From Neoroseomonas lacus (GTDB taxonomy: Bacteria > Pseudomonadota > Alphaproteobacteria > Acetobacterales > Acetobacteraceae): a DNA stretch of 64,000 bases. Numbering within the stretch: the first letter of the stretch is position 1; the number at the start of each line of letters is the position of its first letter. The stretch is from NCBI RefSeq assembly GCF_014644535.1, contig NZ_BMKW01000006.1, positions 338,326-402,325 of the forward strand. Reading direction: 5' to 3'. Shown here piece after piece: positions 34,463-43,244 of the stretch. The position numbers were made by a program, and so were the translations under genes. The notes under the pieces were generated by a model. The model had not been told where the DNA came from. It searched no databases and was given only the letters and a program-made list of their open reading frames with translations.

Positions 34463-35614
34463 ATGACCAACCGCTGGGCCGAACTCGCCATCCTCGCCGC
34501 CGCGCGCGTCGCCATGGGCGCGCAGTTTCAGGTGGTCGGCGCGCTGGGACCCTTGCTGATCGGCTCCCTCGCGGCGGATTGGGCACAGCTTGGCACGCTG
34601 ATCGGCGCCTATTCCGCCTCGGGTGTGCTGGTCGCGCTGCCGGCGGGGCTGGTGATGGCGCGCCTTGGCGACCGGGCGGTGCTGCTGCTCGGCGTCGGGC
34701 TGATGGCGTTGGGCGGCATCGTGCTGGCCTTGGCCGGCGGCTTCGGGATGGCCATGGCCGGGCGGCTGGTCTCGGGCATCGGCGGAGCGCTGCTGGCGAT
34801 CGCTTGTGCCAAGATGGTGCTGGACCGTTTCTCCGGCCCCGCGCTGTCGCCCGCGCTGGGGATGATGCTGGTGGCCTGGCCCAGCGGGATCGGCCTTTCG
34901 CTGATCATCCTGCCGTTGCTTGGGGCGGATTGGCGCGGCGGGCTGTGGCTCTCGGCAGCGGTCTGTGCAGGCTCCTTCGTGCCGCTGTGGTTCGCCTTAC
35001 CGAAGGGGGCGGGTGCCGGCGCGGCGCCGGCGCGGCGGGGCGGGCTGTTGCGCAGCGAGTGGGGGCCGCTGCTCTCGGCCGGTGCGATCTGGGGCTTCTA
35101 CAACGCGGCCTTCGTCGTCGCGCTGGGCTTCACCCCGGCGGTGCTGGTCTCGCGCGGCTGGACCAGCGAGGCGGCCGGTGGCGTCACCTCGCTGATCAGC
35201 TTCGGCATCCTGCCCCTGTTGCCGATGGGTGGTGCGCTCGCCGAACGGATGGGGCGGCCCATCCTGGTCACCGTCGGCTGCATGCTGGCGATGGCGGGCT
35301 GCCTGGTCGCGGTGGTGGCGGGGCTCGCGCCGTGGCCGTGGCTGCTGGCCTTTGGCGTGCTGGCAGCACCGCCGGCCTCGCTGGTCATGGCCATGGTCGG
35401 GCGCGCGCTCTCGGCGCCGAGCCGCGCCTTCGGCATGGGGGTGCATTACACGCTGTTTTATGGCGCGCTCGCCGCGCTGCCGCCGCTGGCGGGGCTGGCG
35501 CGCGACGTCACTGGCGCGCCTGCGGCACCGCTATGGGCGGCGGTGGTGTTTCTCGCCATCGCGCTCGCCGCCGTGCCGGTCTATCTGAGGCTGGCATCGA
35601 GGAAACCCGCATGA
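34463..35614 (+). CDS. MFS transporter, coupled to an acetyltransferase gene
   Basis: This 383-residue major facilitator has 12 predicted helices and the motif-A-like GLVMARLGDRAVLLLGVGLM between helices 2 and 3. It resembles small-molecule exporters or CynX-like carriers; the substrate is unknown. The ATG directly follows the end of element copy F by about 50 bp. Its TGA overlaps the next gene's ATG (ATGA at 35611), so it and the CatB-like acetyltransferase are made together. A modify-and-export detoxification pair is a reasonable inference. Confidence 0.85.
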   Translation: MTNRWAELAILAAARVAMGAQFQVVGALGPLLIGSLAADWAQLGTLIGAYSASGVLVALPAGLVMARLGDRAVLLLGVGLMALGGIVLALAGGFGMAMAGRLVSGIGGALLAIACAKMVLDRFSGPALSPALGMMLVAWPSGIGLSLIILPLLGADWRGGLWLSAAVCAGSFVPLWFALPKGAGAGAAPARRGGLLRSEWGPLLSAGAIWGFYNAAFVVALGFTPAVLVSRGWTSEAAGGVTSLISFGILPLLPMGGALAERMGRPILVTVGCMLAMAGCLVAVVAGLAPWPWLLAFGVLAAPPASLVMAMVGRALSAPSRAFGMGVHYTLFYGALAALPPLAGLARDVTGAPAAPLWAAVVFLAIALAAVPVYLRLASRKPA

Positions 35615-36255
35615 GCGCCCCGCCCGATCCCGACGCGCTGTATCCGGTGCCGGGCGATACCGGGACGGTGCTGCTCAAGCCCCTGCTGGCGCTGTACCCG
35701 GATGTCAGAAACGTCACCGCCGGGGACTATTCCTACTATCACGATCATGAGGACCCGCTGCGCTTCCTCGAACGCTGCGTACGGTACAATTTCGGCTTCG
35801 GGTCGCTCTCGATCGGGCGGTATTGCGCCATCGCCCATCGCGCGACCTTCCTGATGCCCGGGGCGAACCACGCCATCGCGGGGCCTTCGACCTTTCCCTT
35901 CGGTATTCTCGGCGGGTCCTTCGCCGAGGCGCTGCCGCTGGATGACTATCCCTGGCGGGGCGGCGGGCCGACCACGGTCGGGCATGATGTCTGGCTGGGC
36001 ACGGAATGCATGGTGCTGCCGGGCGTCACCATCGGCCATGGCGCCATCATCGGCGCGCGGGCGGTCGTCACGCGCGACGTGCCGCCCTATGCCGTCGTCG
36101 CGGGCAATCCGGCGCAGGTGATGAAGATGCGTTTCTCGGCGTTGGAGATCGACCGCCTGCTCGAGGTCGCCTGGTGGGACTGGCCGGCCGAGCGGGTCGC
36201 CCGCGCCATCCCGGCGCTGGCCACCGGGAGCGTCGCCGCGCTCATTCGCGCCTGA
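35611..36255 (+). CDS. CatB/Vat-like hexapeptide-repeat O-acetyltransferase
   Basis: This 214-residue left-handed beta-helix acetyltransferase carries the imperfect hexapeptide repeats (SIGRYCAIAHRATFLMPGAN and GHDVWLGTECMVLPGVTIGH, then GAIIGARAVVTRDVPPYAVV) and the closing VVAGNPAQVMKMRF. The catalytic histidine is the one in MPGANHAIAG. Family members acetylate chloramphenicol, streptogramins, or sugars and polysaccharides; the sequence cannot choose. Its last 14 bp overlap the 3' end of the convergent phosphatase gene. Confidence 0.88.
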   Translation: MSAPPDPDALYPVPGDTGTVLLKPLLALYPDVRNVTAGDYSYYHDHEDPLRFLERCVRYNFGFGSLSIGRYCAIAHRATFLMPGANHAIAGPSTFPFGILGGSFAEALPLDDYPWRGGGPTTVGHDVWLGTECMVLPGVTIGHGAIIGARAVVTRDVPPYAVVAGNPAQVMKMRFSALEIDRLLEVAWWDWPAERVARAIPALATGSVAALIRA

Positions 36256-36913
36256 GCACGCCATCCACCAGGCGGTCGGCCCAGGGGGTGCTCCGGAAGG
36301 AAGCCCGAAGGGCGTCTTCCGAATAATCCTCGCGCAGCCAGTCGAGGAAGGGCTTCGGGCCGTGCGTCGCCTCGAATTCGGCAAAGCTGCGGAAGAAGGC
36401 GTCGAGGATGCCGGTCCTGGCCGCCGCTACGTGGCCGTGGCGGAGCGAGAGCTGCGCCATCGCCTGTTCCACCGGCCGGCCCTGGCACAGCAGCCAGATG
36501 CCGGCGGCAAGCCCGGTGCGGTCGGCGCCGGATTTGCAGTGCATCAACGCCGGCTCGTCCATGCGGGCAAAGATGCCGGCCAGGCGCAGCACGCGGTCCT
36601 TGTGCGGGGCGCCGCGGGATTCCAGCGGTGCGTCGATGTGTTCGAGGCCGAGTTCCGCCGCTGCCTCCCGGCCCAGTACGTCCGAGCCGCAATCCGCCCG
36701 ATGGCCGCGCAGGTTGATGAGGGTGCGGATGCCGTGGCGGCGCACCGCCTGCTTCAATTGCCACGGCGTCGGGTGGTTCGAGCGGTACAGCCGGCCGCTT
36801 TCGACCACGCCCCAGTTGCGCCAGCCCAGGCGCAGCAGCGCATGGTCGACGAACAGGGAATTGAGCCAGGCGGCGCGTCGGCCGTTCGGCGCGGTCAGGT
36901 CGGGGGCGGACAT
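36242..36913 (-). CDS. Dual-specificity / tyrosine protein phosphatase-like protein
   Basis: This 223-residue phosphatase has the C-x5-R P-loop HCKSGADRTG (about residues 124-133) and an upstream general-acid region LESRGAPHKDRV. The segment GRLYRSNHPTPWQLKQAVRR, then GIRTLINLRG resembles DSP/SIW14-like and KdsC-region bacterial phosphatases. It removes phosphate from phosphotyrosine or a small substrate such as an inositol polyphosphate or polysaccharide intermediate. No signal peptide is present. Upstream lies an unusual array of four 8-bp repeats that could control it. Confidence 0.88.
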   Translation of the reverse strand: MSAPDLTAPNGRRAAWLNSLFVDHALLRLGWRNWGVVESGRLYRSNHPTPWQLKQAVRRHGIRTLINLRGHRADCGSDVLGREAAAELGLEHIDAPLESRGAPHKDRVLRLAGIFARMDEPALMHCKSGADRTGLAAGIWLLCQGRPVEQAMAQLSLRHGHVAAARTGILDAFFRSFAEFEATHGPKPFLDWLREDYSEDALRASFRSTPWADRLVDGVLRRE

Positions 36914-36982
36914 CGCGACGGTGTATGGGGCTTCCGATGGCGTTTGTTGAGGGCCGGACTGGCCGATTGGCAGGCGACTGTT

Positions 36983-37014
36983 ACTTTAGGATTTTAAGAT
37001 TCTAGGACTCTAAC
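36983..37014. repeat. Four tandem degenerate 8-bp repeats, A+T-rich
   Basis: ACTTTAGG, ATTTTAAG, ATTCTAGG and ACTCTAAC follow each other without gaps (consensus AYTYTARG). The array is an A+T-rich island in G+C-rich DNA about 70 bp upstream of the phosphatase start on the minus strand. Eight-bp spacing does not match a full helical turn, but 8-mers in tandem are typical of direct-repeat operators. No matching array was found elsewhere in the window. Confidence 0.6.
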
Positions 37015-37104
37015 GCCCGCGGGCGGCGCATCGGCGCGGGAGTGACGCTGATGCTTGGAACATATCAGGAACGATGGATTCAGTCCAGTGTTGCCTGCAG
37101 GCGC

Positions 37105-37235
37105 GACCTTCGAGAGAGGGTTTGCCCCAGAGGTGTGAACCTGACCGGCGCTTGCGGCCTTGGAGAAGGGCTCTGCCCCATAGGTACGAACCTAGGTGGC
37201 GTTTGCGACCGTGGAGAGGGGCGAAGCTCCTCTCC
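37105..37235. repeat. Second-type tandem repeat (about 50-bp units) ending in a solo outer hairpin
   Basis: Two to three degenerate units follow each other, each of the form GCCCCA-N-AGGYRYGAACCTR, a short spacer, GGCG-N-TTGCG-N-CC, then TTGGAGRRGGGC. Units run at about 37105-37150, 37148-37200 and 37198-37235. The last ends in the hairpin GGAGAGGGGC / GCTCCTCTCC (37213-37235). One more unit is at 39228-39290. The rest of this 437-bp gap holds no recognised gene. Confidence 0.65.
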
Positions 37236-37350
37236 AGTGCAACCTTCGCGCCGATGGCGAAGGCCCTTCCGTTGGCGGCCATCGCCCTCCGGAACGGACC
37301 TCCGGCAGGGTAGCGGAACGGCGCAACGCTCCCGCTCCGCCAATTGCCGG

Positions 37351-38325
37351 CTACTCGACGCGGGCGCCGGAGATGCGCACCGCTTCAACCCAGGCGGGCC
37401 GGTCCTGGTCGGCGCGTTCGACCATCTGTTGCGGCGTCGTCCACATTGCCAGGGCGCCGACGCGCAGGAAGCGGTCCTTCACTTCTTGCTGCGCGACGAT
37501 CTGGCGGAGCGCGCCGCTGATCCGCTCGATCACCGCCGGCGGCGTGCCGGTGGGGAAGACGAAGCCCTGCCAGGAGGTCAGCACGAAGTTCGGCAGCCCA
37601 GCCTCGGCCATGGTCGGGATGTCGGTCATGGTCGGCCAGCGTTCGGGCGTGGTCACGCCGAGGGCGCGCATCTGCCCGCCCGTGATGGTCGGCACGTAGG
37701 AGGCGAGGTTGTCGAGCGCGAAATCCACATCGCCCGACAGGATGGCCGGCACGGTCTGCGCCGCGCCGCGGAACGGGACATGGGTGCCCTCGATGCCGGT
37801 GCGCGCGCAGAACAGCGCGCCCGACAGATGCGGCGTGGTGCCCACCCCCGGCGAGCCATAGGTGATGCCGTTCGGCCGGGCCTTCGCCCAGGTGATGAAT
37901 CCGGCAAGCGTCTTCGCCGGGTTCTTTTCAGCGGCGACCACCGCGACGTTCGGCAGGTCCCATGCGACGCCGACCGGCATCAGGTCCTTCACCGGGTCGT
38001 AGGCGAGGCGGGCGTAGAGCACGGGGTTGATGCACAGGTGCCCGACCGAGGCGATGCCCATGGTGTAGCCGTCGGCGGGCGACTTCGCGACGGCGTCGAG
38101 GCCTATATTGCCGCCCGCACCGGCGCGGTTTTCCACCACGAAGGGCTGGCCGAGGATGGGCGCGAGCTGCTCGGCGTACAGGCGCACCAGCACGTCGGTC
38201 GAGCCGCCCGGCGGCCAGGGCACGATGACGCGGACGGGACGGTTCGGCCAGGCGCCCTGGGCATGGACGGCCGGGGCGGCGAGCAGGCCGGCGCCAGCAG
38301 CCAGAAGGGTACGGCGAGTGGTCAT
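37351..38325 (-). CDS. TctC (Bug) family periplasmic solute-binding protein
   Basis: This 324-residue receptor has a Tat-like signal peptide (MTTRRTLLAAGAGLLAAPAV) and the family blocks RVIVPWPPGGSTDVLVRLYA, then VVENRAGAGGNIGLDAVAKS and VPFRGAAQTVPAILSGDVDF. It should bind a carboxylate in the periplasm for a tripartite tricarboxylate transporter. No TctAB genes are near. It differs clearly from the first TctC protein of this window, so it is not a local duplication. Confidence 0.88.
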   Translation of the reverse strand: MTTRRTLLAAGAGLLAAPAVHAQGAWPNRPVRVIVPWPPGGSTDVLVRLYAEQLAPILGQPFVVENRAGAGGNIGLDAVAKSPADGYTMGIASVGHLCINPVLYARLAYDPVKDLMPVGVAWDLPNVAVVAAEKNPAKTLAGFITWAKARPNGITYGSPGVGTTPHLSGALFCARTGIEGTHVPFRGAAQTVPAILSGDVDFALDNLASYVPTITGGQMRALGVTTPERWPTMTDIPTMAEAGLPNFVLTSWQGFVFPTGTPPAVIERISGALRQIVAQQEVKDRFLRVGALAMWTTPQQMVERADQDRPAWVEAVRISGARVE

Positions 38326-38445
38326 TGGATGATCTTCTCCCGGGAATGGTTGCCCTCCGGATATCGCGCATTGACCCTCAAGGCCAGATGAAGCCCGGCT
38401 GTTGCGCGGCCGGTTCCGTCAGCGGCAGAGCATTTTCCGATCGGA

Positions 38446-38525
38446 CGGCACGGCCCGCACCCCCGCCCGGCCACCCATACGGGATACTGTCGTTGGGTGG
38501 CCGGGCGGGGGTGCGGGCCGTGCCG
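38446..38525. repeat. Perfect 32-bp inverted repeat
   Basis: The left arm 38446-38477 (beginning CGGCACGGCCCGCACCC and ending GGCCACCCA) is repeated exactly in reverse complement at 38494-38525, with a 16-nt loop. The stem is almost pure G+C and there is no T-run. The flank GAGCATTTTCCGATCGGA resembles edges of small mobile elements seen in alphaproteobacteria; that resemblance is from memory. It lies just downstream of the 168-residue protein gene (minus strand). Confidence 0.85.
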
Positions 38526-38548
38526 CTCCAGCGTCAGCGGAACATGAT

Positions 38549-39055
38549 CTAGCGGTCGCGCTTCGCCTGGGCGTTGCGCACGAATTGCGACACGCGGCCG
38601 ATCTCGCGCGGGTCGGTGCGCAGGATGCGCTTGCGGCTTGGCTTGGCGTGCATGCCGGTGCCAGGCGTATCGCCGCCGCCCGGGTGCGGCGCGGCAGCGG
38701 CGCGCTTGCGGGCCAGGACCTCGCGCAGCGCGGCGGTGTGCCAGGCGCGGCGGGCCTGGCCGTGGAGCACGTCGAGCCGGTGGTTCACCCGCTTGAGCGC
38801 GGCGGCGAAGACCTGCTTGCGGCGCGCCAGCGCGACATCGTTGCCGGCGGCGGCGCGAGGTTCGCCCTTGCCGCGGCGGGCACGGCGATTGGCGTGCACC
38901 ATGCCGCGCAGCCGGTCGCGTTGCTCGCGCAGCGTGCGCGCCAGGGTGAGCACTTCCTCGGCCGGCAATTCGCCCAGGGCAGGGTAGTGGCTCGGCGCGA
39001 CGGTGGCGAAGTCATCGCGCAGAAGGCGACGCTCGGCGGCGATGCTGGTGGCCAT
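38549..39055 (-). CDS. Uncharacterised basic protein, 168 residues
   Basis: This protein is strongly basic and predicted helical throughout (EEVLTLARTLREQRDRLRGM, then RRKQVFAAALKRVNHRLDVL). The C-terminal third is rich in lysine, arginine, glycine and proline (KPSRKRILRTDPREIGRVSQ). The start at 39055 has GGAGG about 5-6 nt upstream. No domain was recognised. Basic helical proteins of this kind may bind nucleic acid; that is a guess. It is flanked by a second-type repeat and copy H upstream and the 32-bp inverted repeat downstream. Confidence 0.65.
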   Translation of the reverse strand: MATSIAAERRLLRDDFATVAPSHYPALGELPAEEVLTLARTLREQRDRLRGMVHANRRARRGKGEPRAAAGNDVALARRKQVFAAALKRVNHRLDVLHGQARRAWHTAALREVLARKRAAAAPHPGGGDTPGTGMHAKPSRKRILRTDPREIGRVSQFVRNAQAKRDR

Positions 39056-39224
39056 CGGTTCCTCCGGTTTTCTGTTTGTCATGATCTGGTGGCGCGAGAT
39101 GACGATGCTAGGGCGGTGGGCCGGCCTTGGGACGCCGGGCGCGACGGGGGCACCCGCGGACAATGCCGGTCCGGCGTCGTTCCTATGCCGGTTGCTGAAG
39201 GATCGTTGGCGAAGACGGATGGAC

Positions 39225-39540
39225 GGGGCCGCCCCATAGGCGCGAACCTACCGGCACCTGCGGCCTTGGAGTGGGGCTCGGCCTCTCTCCAAACCTCATA
39301 CCGCCCATGGGAGCCGATCGGCCGAAGGGCCCATGGACACCTCGAATTGGTGCCGGGCGCGGCTGCCTGGCCAGCAAGAAGAAGTCGCAGCGGGCACAAC
39401 GCCCGGCAAGTCGCTGGGTACCGGGCACGGTCCGCGCTCAGGTCTGAGCAACCTCCGCCTCGCCCGGCGCCAGGTATCGGTTTCCAAAGGCCCCGGGCCT
39501 TTGGTGGGGTGAGCACGAGAGGCGCAAGGCCCCTCTCAGT
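39225..39540. repeat. Intergenic paired-hairpin element, copy H, with a second-type unit at its left edge
   Basis: The left edge holds a second-type unit (39228-39290, CCCCATAGGCGCGAACCTA core). An outer-type hairpin GGAGTGGGG / CCTCTCTCC follows. The right inner hairpin is CCAAAGGCC (39484-39492) with GGCCTTTGG (39496-39504), with loop CCG. The right outer hairpin is at 39517-39537 (GAGAGGCGC / GGCCCCTCTC, slightly decayed). The left inner hairpin is replaced by CCCATGG / CCATGGG pieces around 39305-39335. Confidence 0.75.
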
Positions 39541-39613
39541 TCCACAGCCCAAGTTTCGGTCCCGCTGGCATGAGGACGCTTTCCGCGTCACGTCCGACAG
39601 GCCGGAACGGGCT

Positions 39614-40234
39614 CTAATCCTGCGCTCGCAGCACCGCCGAGAGCGTCACGAGCATCGAGGCGGTGGCGCCCCAGATGTAATGCCGCTCATGCGGCCAGAC
39701 CCAGAATTCGCGCATCCGGCCGCGGAATTCCTGGCGGCGCAGCTCGGGGGCCGCGGGGTCGAGCAATTGCGCCAGCGGGTATTCAAAGGCCTCGTCGACC
39801 TCCTCGGGCTGGTTGCTCAGCGTGAAGGGCGGGCGCAGCAGCGCCACCACGGGCGTGACCAGGTACCCGGTGCCGGTCAGCAGCGTCGGCAGGCGGCCGA
39901 GGATCTCCGGCACGGCGGGGTCGAGGCCGACTTCCTCCTGCGCCTCGCGCAGGGCGGCCTGTTCGGGGCTCTCGCCGGGTTCGGTACGGCCGCCGGGGAA
40001 GGAGACCTGGCCGGCATGCGAATTAAGTCTGGCCGAGCGCAAGGTCAGCAGCACGGTCGGGTCGTCATGCATCACCAGCGGCACCAGCACAGCGGCCTCG
40101 ACGTTGCGGCCGCCGCTGCGCGCGGCGCGGGCGAGGTCCTCCTCCGGGGAGGGGCGGTCGCGCGGGATGCTCGCGGGGTCGGCCAGCCGCGCCCGCAGCA
40201 GCGCGGGGTTGAGCCGCAAGGTGGTGGCGCTCAC
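39614..40234 (-). CDS. NUDIX hydrolase, CoA-pyrophosphatase type (GTG start)
   Basis: This 206-residue protein has the Nudix box G-x5-E-x7-R-E-x-x-E-E-x-G (seen as GGRTEPGESPEQAALREAQEEVGL split over residues ~98-122) preceded by LNSHAGQVSFPGG, typical of the CoA/acetyl-CoA pyrophosphatase (NudL) group. It cleaves the diphosphate of coenzyme A species with Mg2+. The start is a GTG at 40234; no ATG is available before the neighbouring gene's stop. It follows the DUF1285 gene on the same strand by 76 bp. Confidence 0.88.
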   Translation of the reverse strand: MSATTLRLNPALLRARLADPASIPRDRPSPEEDLARAARSGGRNVEAAVLVPLVMHDDPTVLLTLRSARLNSHAGQVSFPGGRTEPGESPEQAALREAQEEVGLDPAVPEILGRLPTLLTGTGYLVTPVVALLRPPFTLSNQPEEVDEAFEYPLAQLLDPAAPELRRQEFRGRMREFWVWPHERHYIWGATASMLVTLSAVLRAQD

Positions 40235-40310
40235 GTCATGGCCCCCGCATCGGTGTGTCGCGCGCCGGATCGCCCGCGGCGGTGCGGGCGATGCACGAAG
40301 CGGGCCGCAT

Positions 40311-40973
40311 TCAATCCGCCGCCATGTCGAGCGTCGGCATCTCATCGATCGGGAAGAACGTGCCTTCGCTCCAGACGCCAAGCACCTCGCGCCCTTCCAG
40401 CATCTCGGATTCGGCGAGCGCCACCAGCTCGTAGAATACCGGGCGGCTGATGCGGGCCTCGAGGCCGGGGCGGACCGTGATGTAGGGGCGCGGTTCGCGC
40501 GTTTTCGGGCAGAGCTGCACGCGGATCGGGTGCCGCGCATCGGCGGTGACCATCTCGTCGAGGTTGGTGCGGAAGGTCAGGCATTGCTGCGGCACGCCGC
40601 CGCCGCAGTCGCAATCGCGCCAGAACAGTTCGACGGCGACGAAGGGGGCGTCCTCCACCTCGATCCGGCCGCGTTCGACCGGGGTCTCCAGCCAATAGGC
40701 GCCGTCATTGCCTCGCTTGAGGATGGAGGCGAACAGGCAGACCATCGGCTTTCGCTGAATCGCGCTGCCCTTGTAGTACCAGGTGCCGTCGCGGCCGATT
40801 CGGATGGCGTAGTCGCCGCATTCCTGCCGCGCCCGGGCGAGCACGGTGCCGGCGGGCGGCACGCAGCCGGCCGGCTGTCGTGGCACGCATCCTGCTCCCA
40901 TCTCGCCAGCGATCTTCGGGGGGTTGTTCGGTTCCATGCTCTGGACGGTGTTTTCCATGCCGTGGACGGTCAT
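40311..40973 (-). CDS. DUF1285-family protein
   Basis: This gene encodes about 220 residues. The pattern DYAIRIGRDGTWYYKGSAIQ, then RKPMVCLFASILKRGNDGAY and YWLETPVERGRIEVEDAPFV is that of DUF1285, a beta-rich family of alphaproteobacteria with no known biochemical role. Cysteines cluster in RDCDCGGG. The start is uncertain: ATGs at 40994, 40973 and 40958 are all possible and no strong ribosome site separates them. It is divergent from moxR and upstream of the NUDIX gene, an order seen in related genomes. Confidence 0.82.
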   Translation of the reverse strand: MTVHGMENTVQSMEPNNPPKIAGEMGAGCVPRQPAGCVPPAGTVLARARQECGDYAIRIGRDGTWYYKGSAIQRKPMVCLFASILKRGNDGAYWLETPVERGRIEVEDAPFVAVELFWRDCDCGGGVPQQCLTFRTNLDEMVTADARHPIRVQLCPKTREPRPYITVRPGLEARISRPVFYELVALAESEMLEGREVLGVWSEGTFFPIDEMPTLDMAAD

Positions 40974-41080
40974 TGCGTTTCGTCGCCCTTGCACTCAGCG
41001 TGGCCGATGCGAGCTAATTCCATTCGGGATCGCGTCGGCCGACGCGCCTCCGCCTCTGTCATATAGGGAGCCCAGCCCGC

Positions 41081-42088
<1,008 letters not shown>

Positions 42089-42109
42089 TGGGGGTGGTGG
42101 TACCGGGCG

Positions 42110-42377
42110 CGTTGGAGAGGGGCGCTGCCCCTCTCCAAACCTCACCCCGCCAAAGGCCTAAGGGCCTCTGGACACCATTGTCGGGAGTTGGGCGCGGTGG
42201 GTCCGACGGGAATGGAAGGTTGCGTTGCGCCCAGTGCCAGGATCCATGCCTGGTGTCGGGCACATCGTGTGTTCCGCCGCTGCGAAACCCACCTGGCCGC
42301 CCAACACCAGGTATTGGTGTCCAGAGGCCTTTAGGCCTTTGGTTGGGGTGGTCCGGAGGGGGCAAAGCCCTCTCCGA
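42110..42377. repeat. Intergenic paired-hairpin element, copy I (inside an operon)
   Basis: The left outer hairpin is a perfect 11-bp stem: TTGGAGAGGGG (42112-42122) with CCCCTCTCCAA (42128-42138). The left inner hairpin is CCAAAGGCC (42150-42158) with GGCCTCTGG (42163-42171). The right inner hairpin is CCAGAGGCC (42321-42329) with GGCCTTTGG (42334-42342). The right outer hairpin is at 42353-42375. It lies between moxR and the DUF58 gene. Confidence 0.88.
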
Positions 42378-42395
42378 TCCTACCGGCGCCGACTC

Positions 42396-43244
42396 ATGAC
42401 CGTCATCCCCATCCCCTGGGCTGAGGCCCTCGGCGCCACGCTCCCGCCGCTCGTCGTGCAGGCCGAGCGCGTGGCCTCGACCGTGATGCAGGGTGTCCAT
42501 GGCCGGCGCCGGCCGGGGCAGGGCGATGCTTTCTGGCAATTCCGTCCGTATCTGCCTGGAGATTCGGCATCGCAGGTCGATTGGCGGCAATCGGCGAAGT
42601 CCGACCGGTTGTTCGTGCGCGAGACGGAATGGGAAGCGGCGCAGACGGTGGCCGTATGGTGCCAAGCCGATGCCGCCATGGATTGGCGCAGCGACGCCAT
42701 GTTGCCGACCAAGCAGGTGCGGGCGGAATTGCTGGTGCTGGCGCTCTCGGCGTTGCTGTTTCGGGGCGGCGAGCGGGTTCGATTGTTCGGCCTGCCGCGC
42801 GCCTTTGCCGGGCGCGGGGCGCTGGCGAGCCTGGCGCAATCGCTCCCGCGACAGGCGGCGCTGGCGGAGGATGCGCGGATTCCGCGCCATGCACGGGCGG
42901 TGCTGATCGGGGATTTCCTCGCGCCGCTGGAGGAGACGCGGCGTGTCGTCGCGCAACTGGCGGCGGGCGCGGTGCGGGGCCATCTGTTGCAGGTGCTCGA
43001 CCCTGCCGAGGAAACCTTGCCCTTTACCGGGCGCGTCCGCTTCCACGCCCTCGATGCGGCCGAGGAGGCGCTGGTGCCGCGCGTCGAGGGCGTGCGCGCG
43101 CTGTATGAGGAACGCCTGGCGCGGCATCGGGAAGGGCTGGCGGCGCTGGCCGCGGCCTCGGGCTGGTCCTTCGCCACGCATCGCACCGATCAGCCGCCGG
43201 AGACCGCCTTGCTGGCCCTGCATCGACGGTTGGCGCCCGGCTGA
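42396..43244 (+). CDS. DUF58 domain-containing protein
   Basis: This 282-residue protein has the DUF58 signature R-x-Y-x-P-G-D-x-x-x-x-V-D-W (seen as FRPYLPGDSASQVDWRQSAK) and RLFVRETEWEAAQTVAVWCQ, with a von-Willebrand-like fold at the centre. Its usual partner is the MoxR ATPase just upstream. No membrane helix is obvious. It starts about 20 bp after element copy I and its TGA shares one base with the ATG of the next gene, so they are coupled. Confidence 0.9.
   Translation: MTVIPIPWAEALGATLPPLVVQAERVASTVMQGVHGRRRPGQGDAFWQFRPYLPGDSASQVDWRQSAKSDRLFVRETEWEAAQTVAVWCQADAAMDWRSDAMLPTKQVRAELLVLALSALLFRGGERVRLFGLPRAFAGRGALASLAQSLPRQAALAEDARIPRHARAVLIGDFLAPLEETRRVVAQLAAGAVRGHLLQVLDPAEETLPFTGRVRFHALDAAEEALVPRVEGVRALYEERLARHREGLAALAAASGWSFATHRTDQPPETALLALHRRLAPG

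Noticed and set aside
37081..37280. CRISPR array
   Set aside because: The units are degenerate, adjoin without spacers and share the hairpin of the intergenic elements.
38446..38525. Intrinsic terminator at the 32-bp inverted repeat
   Set aside because: The stem is far too long and no T-run follows, so I list it as a repeat instead.
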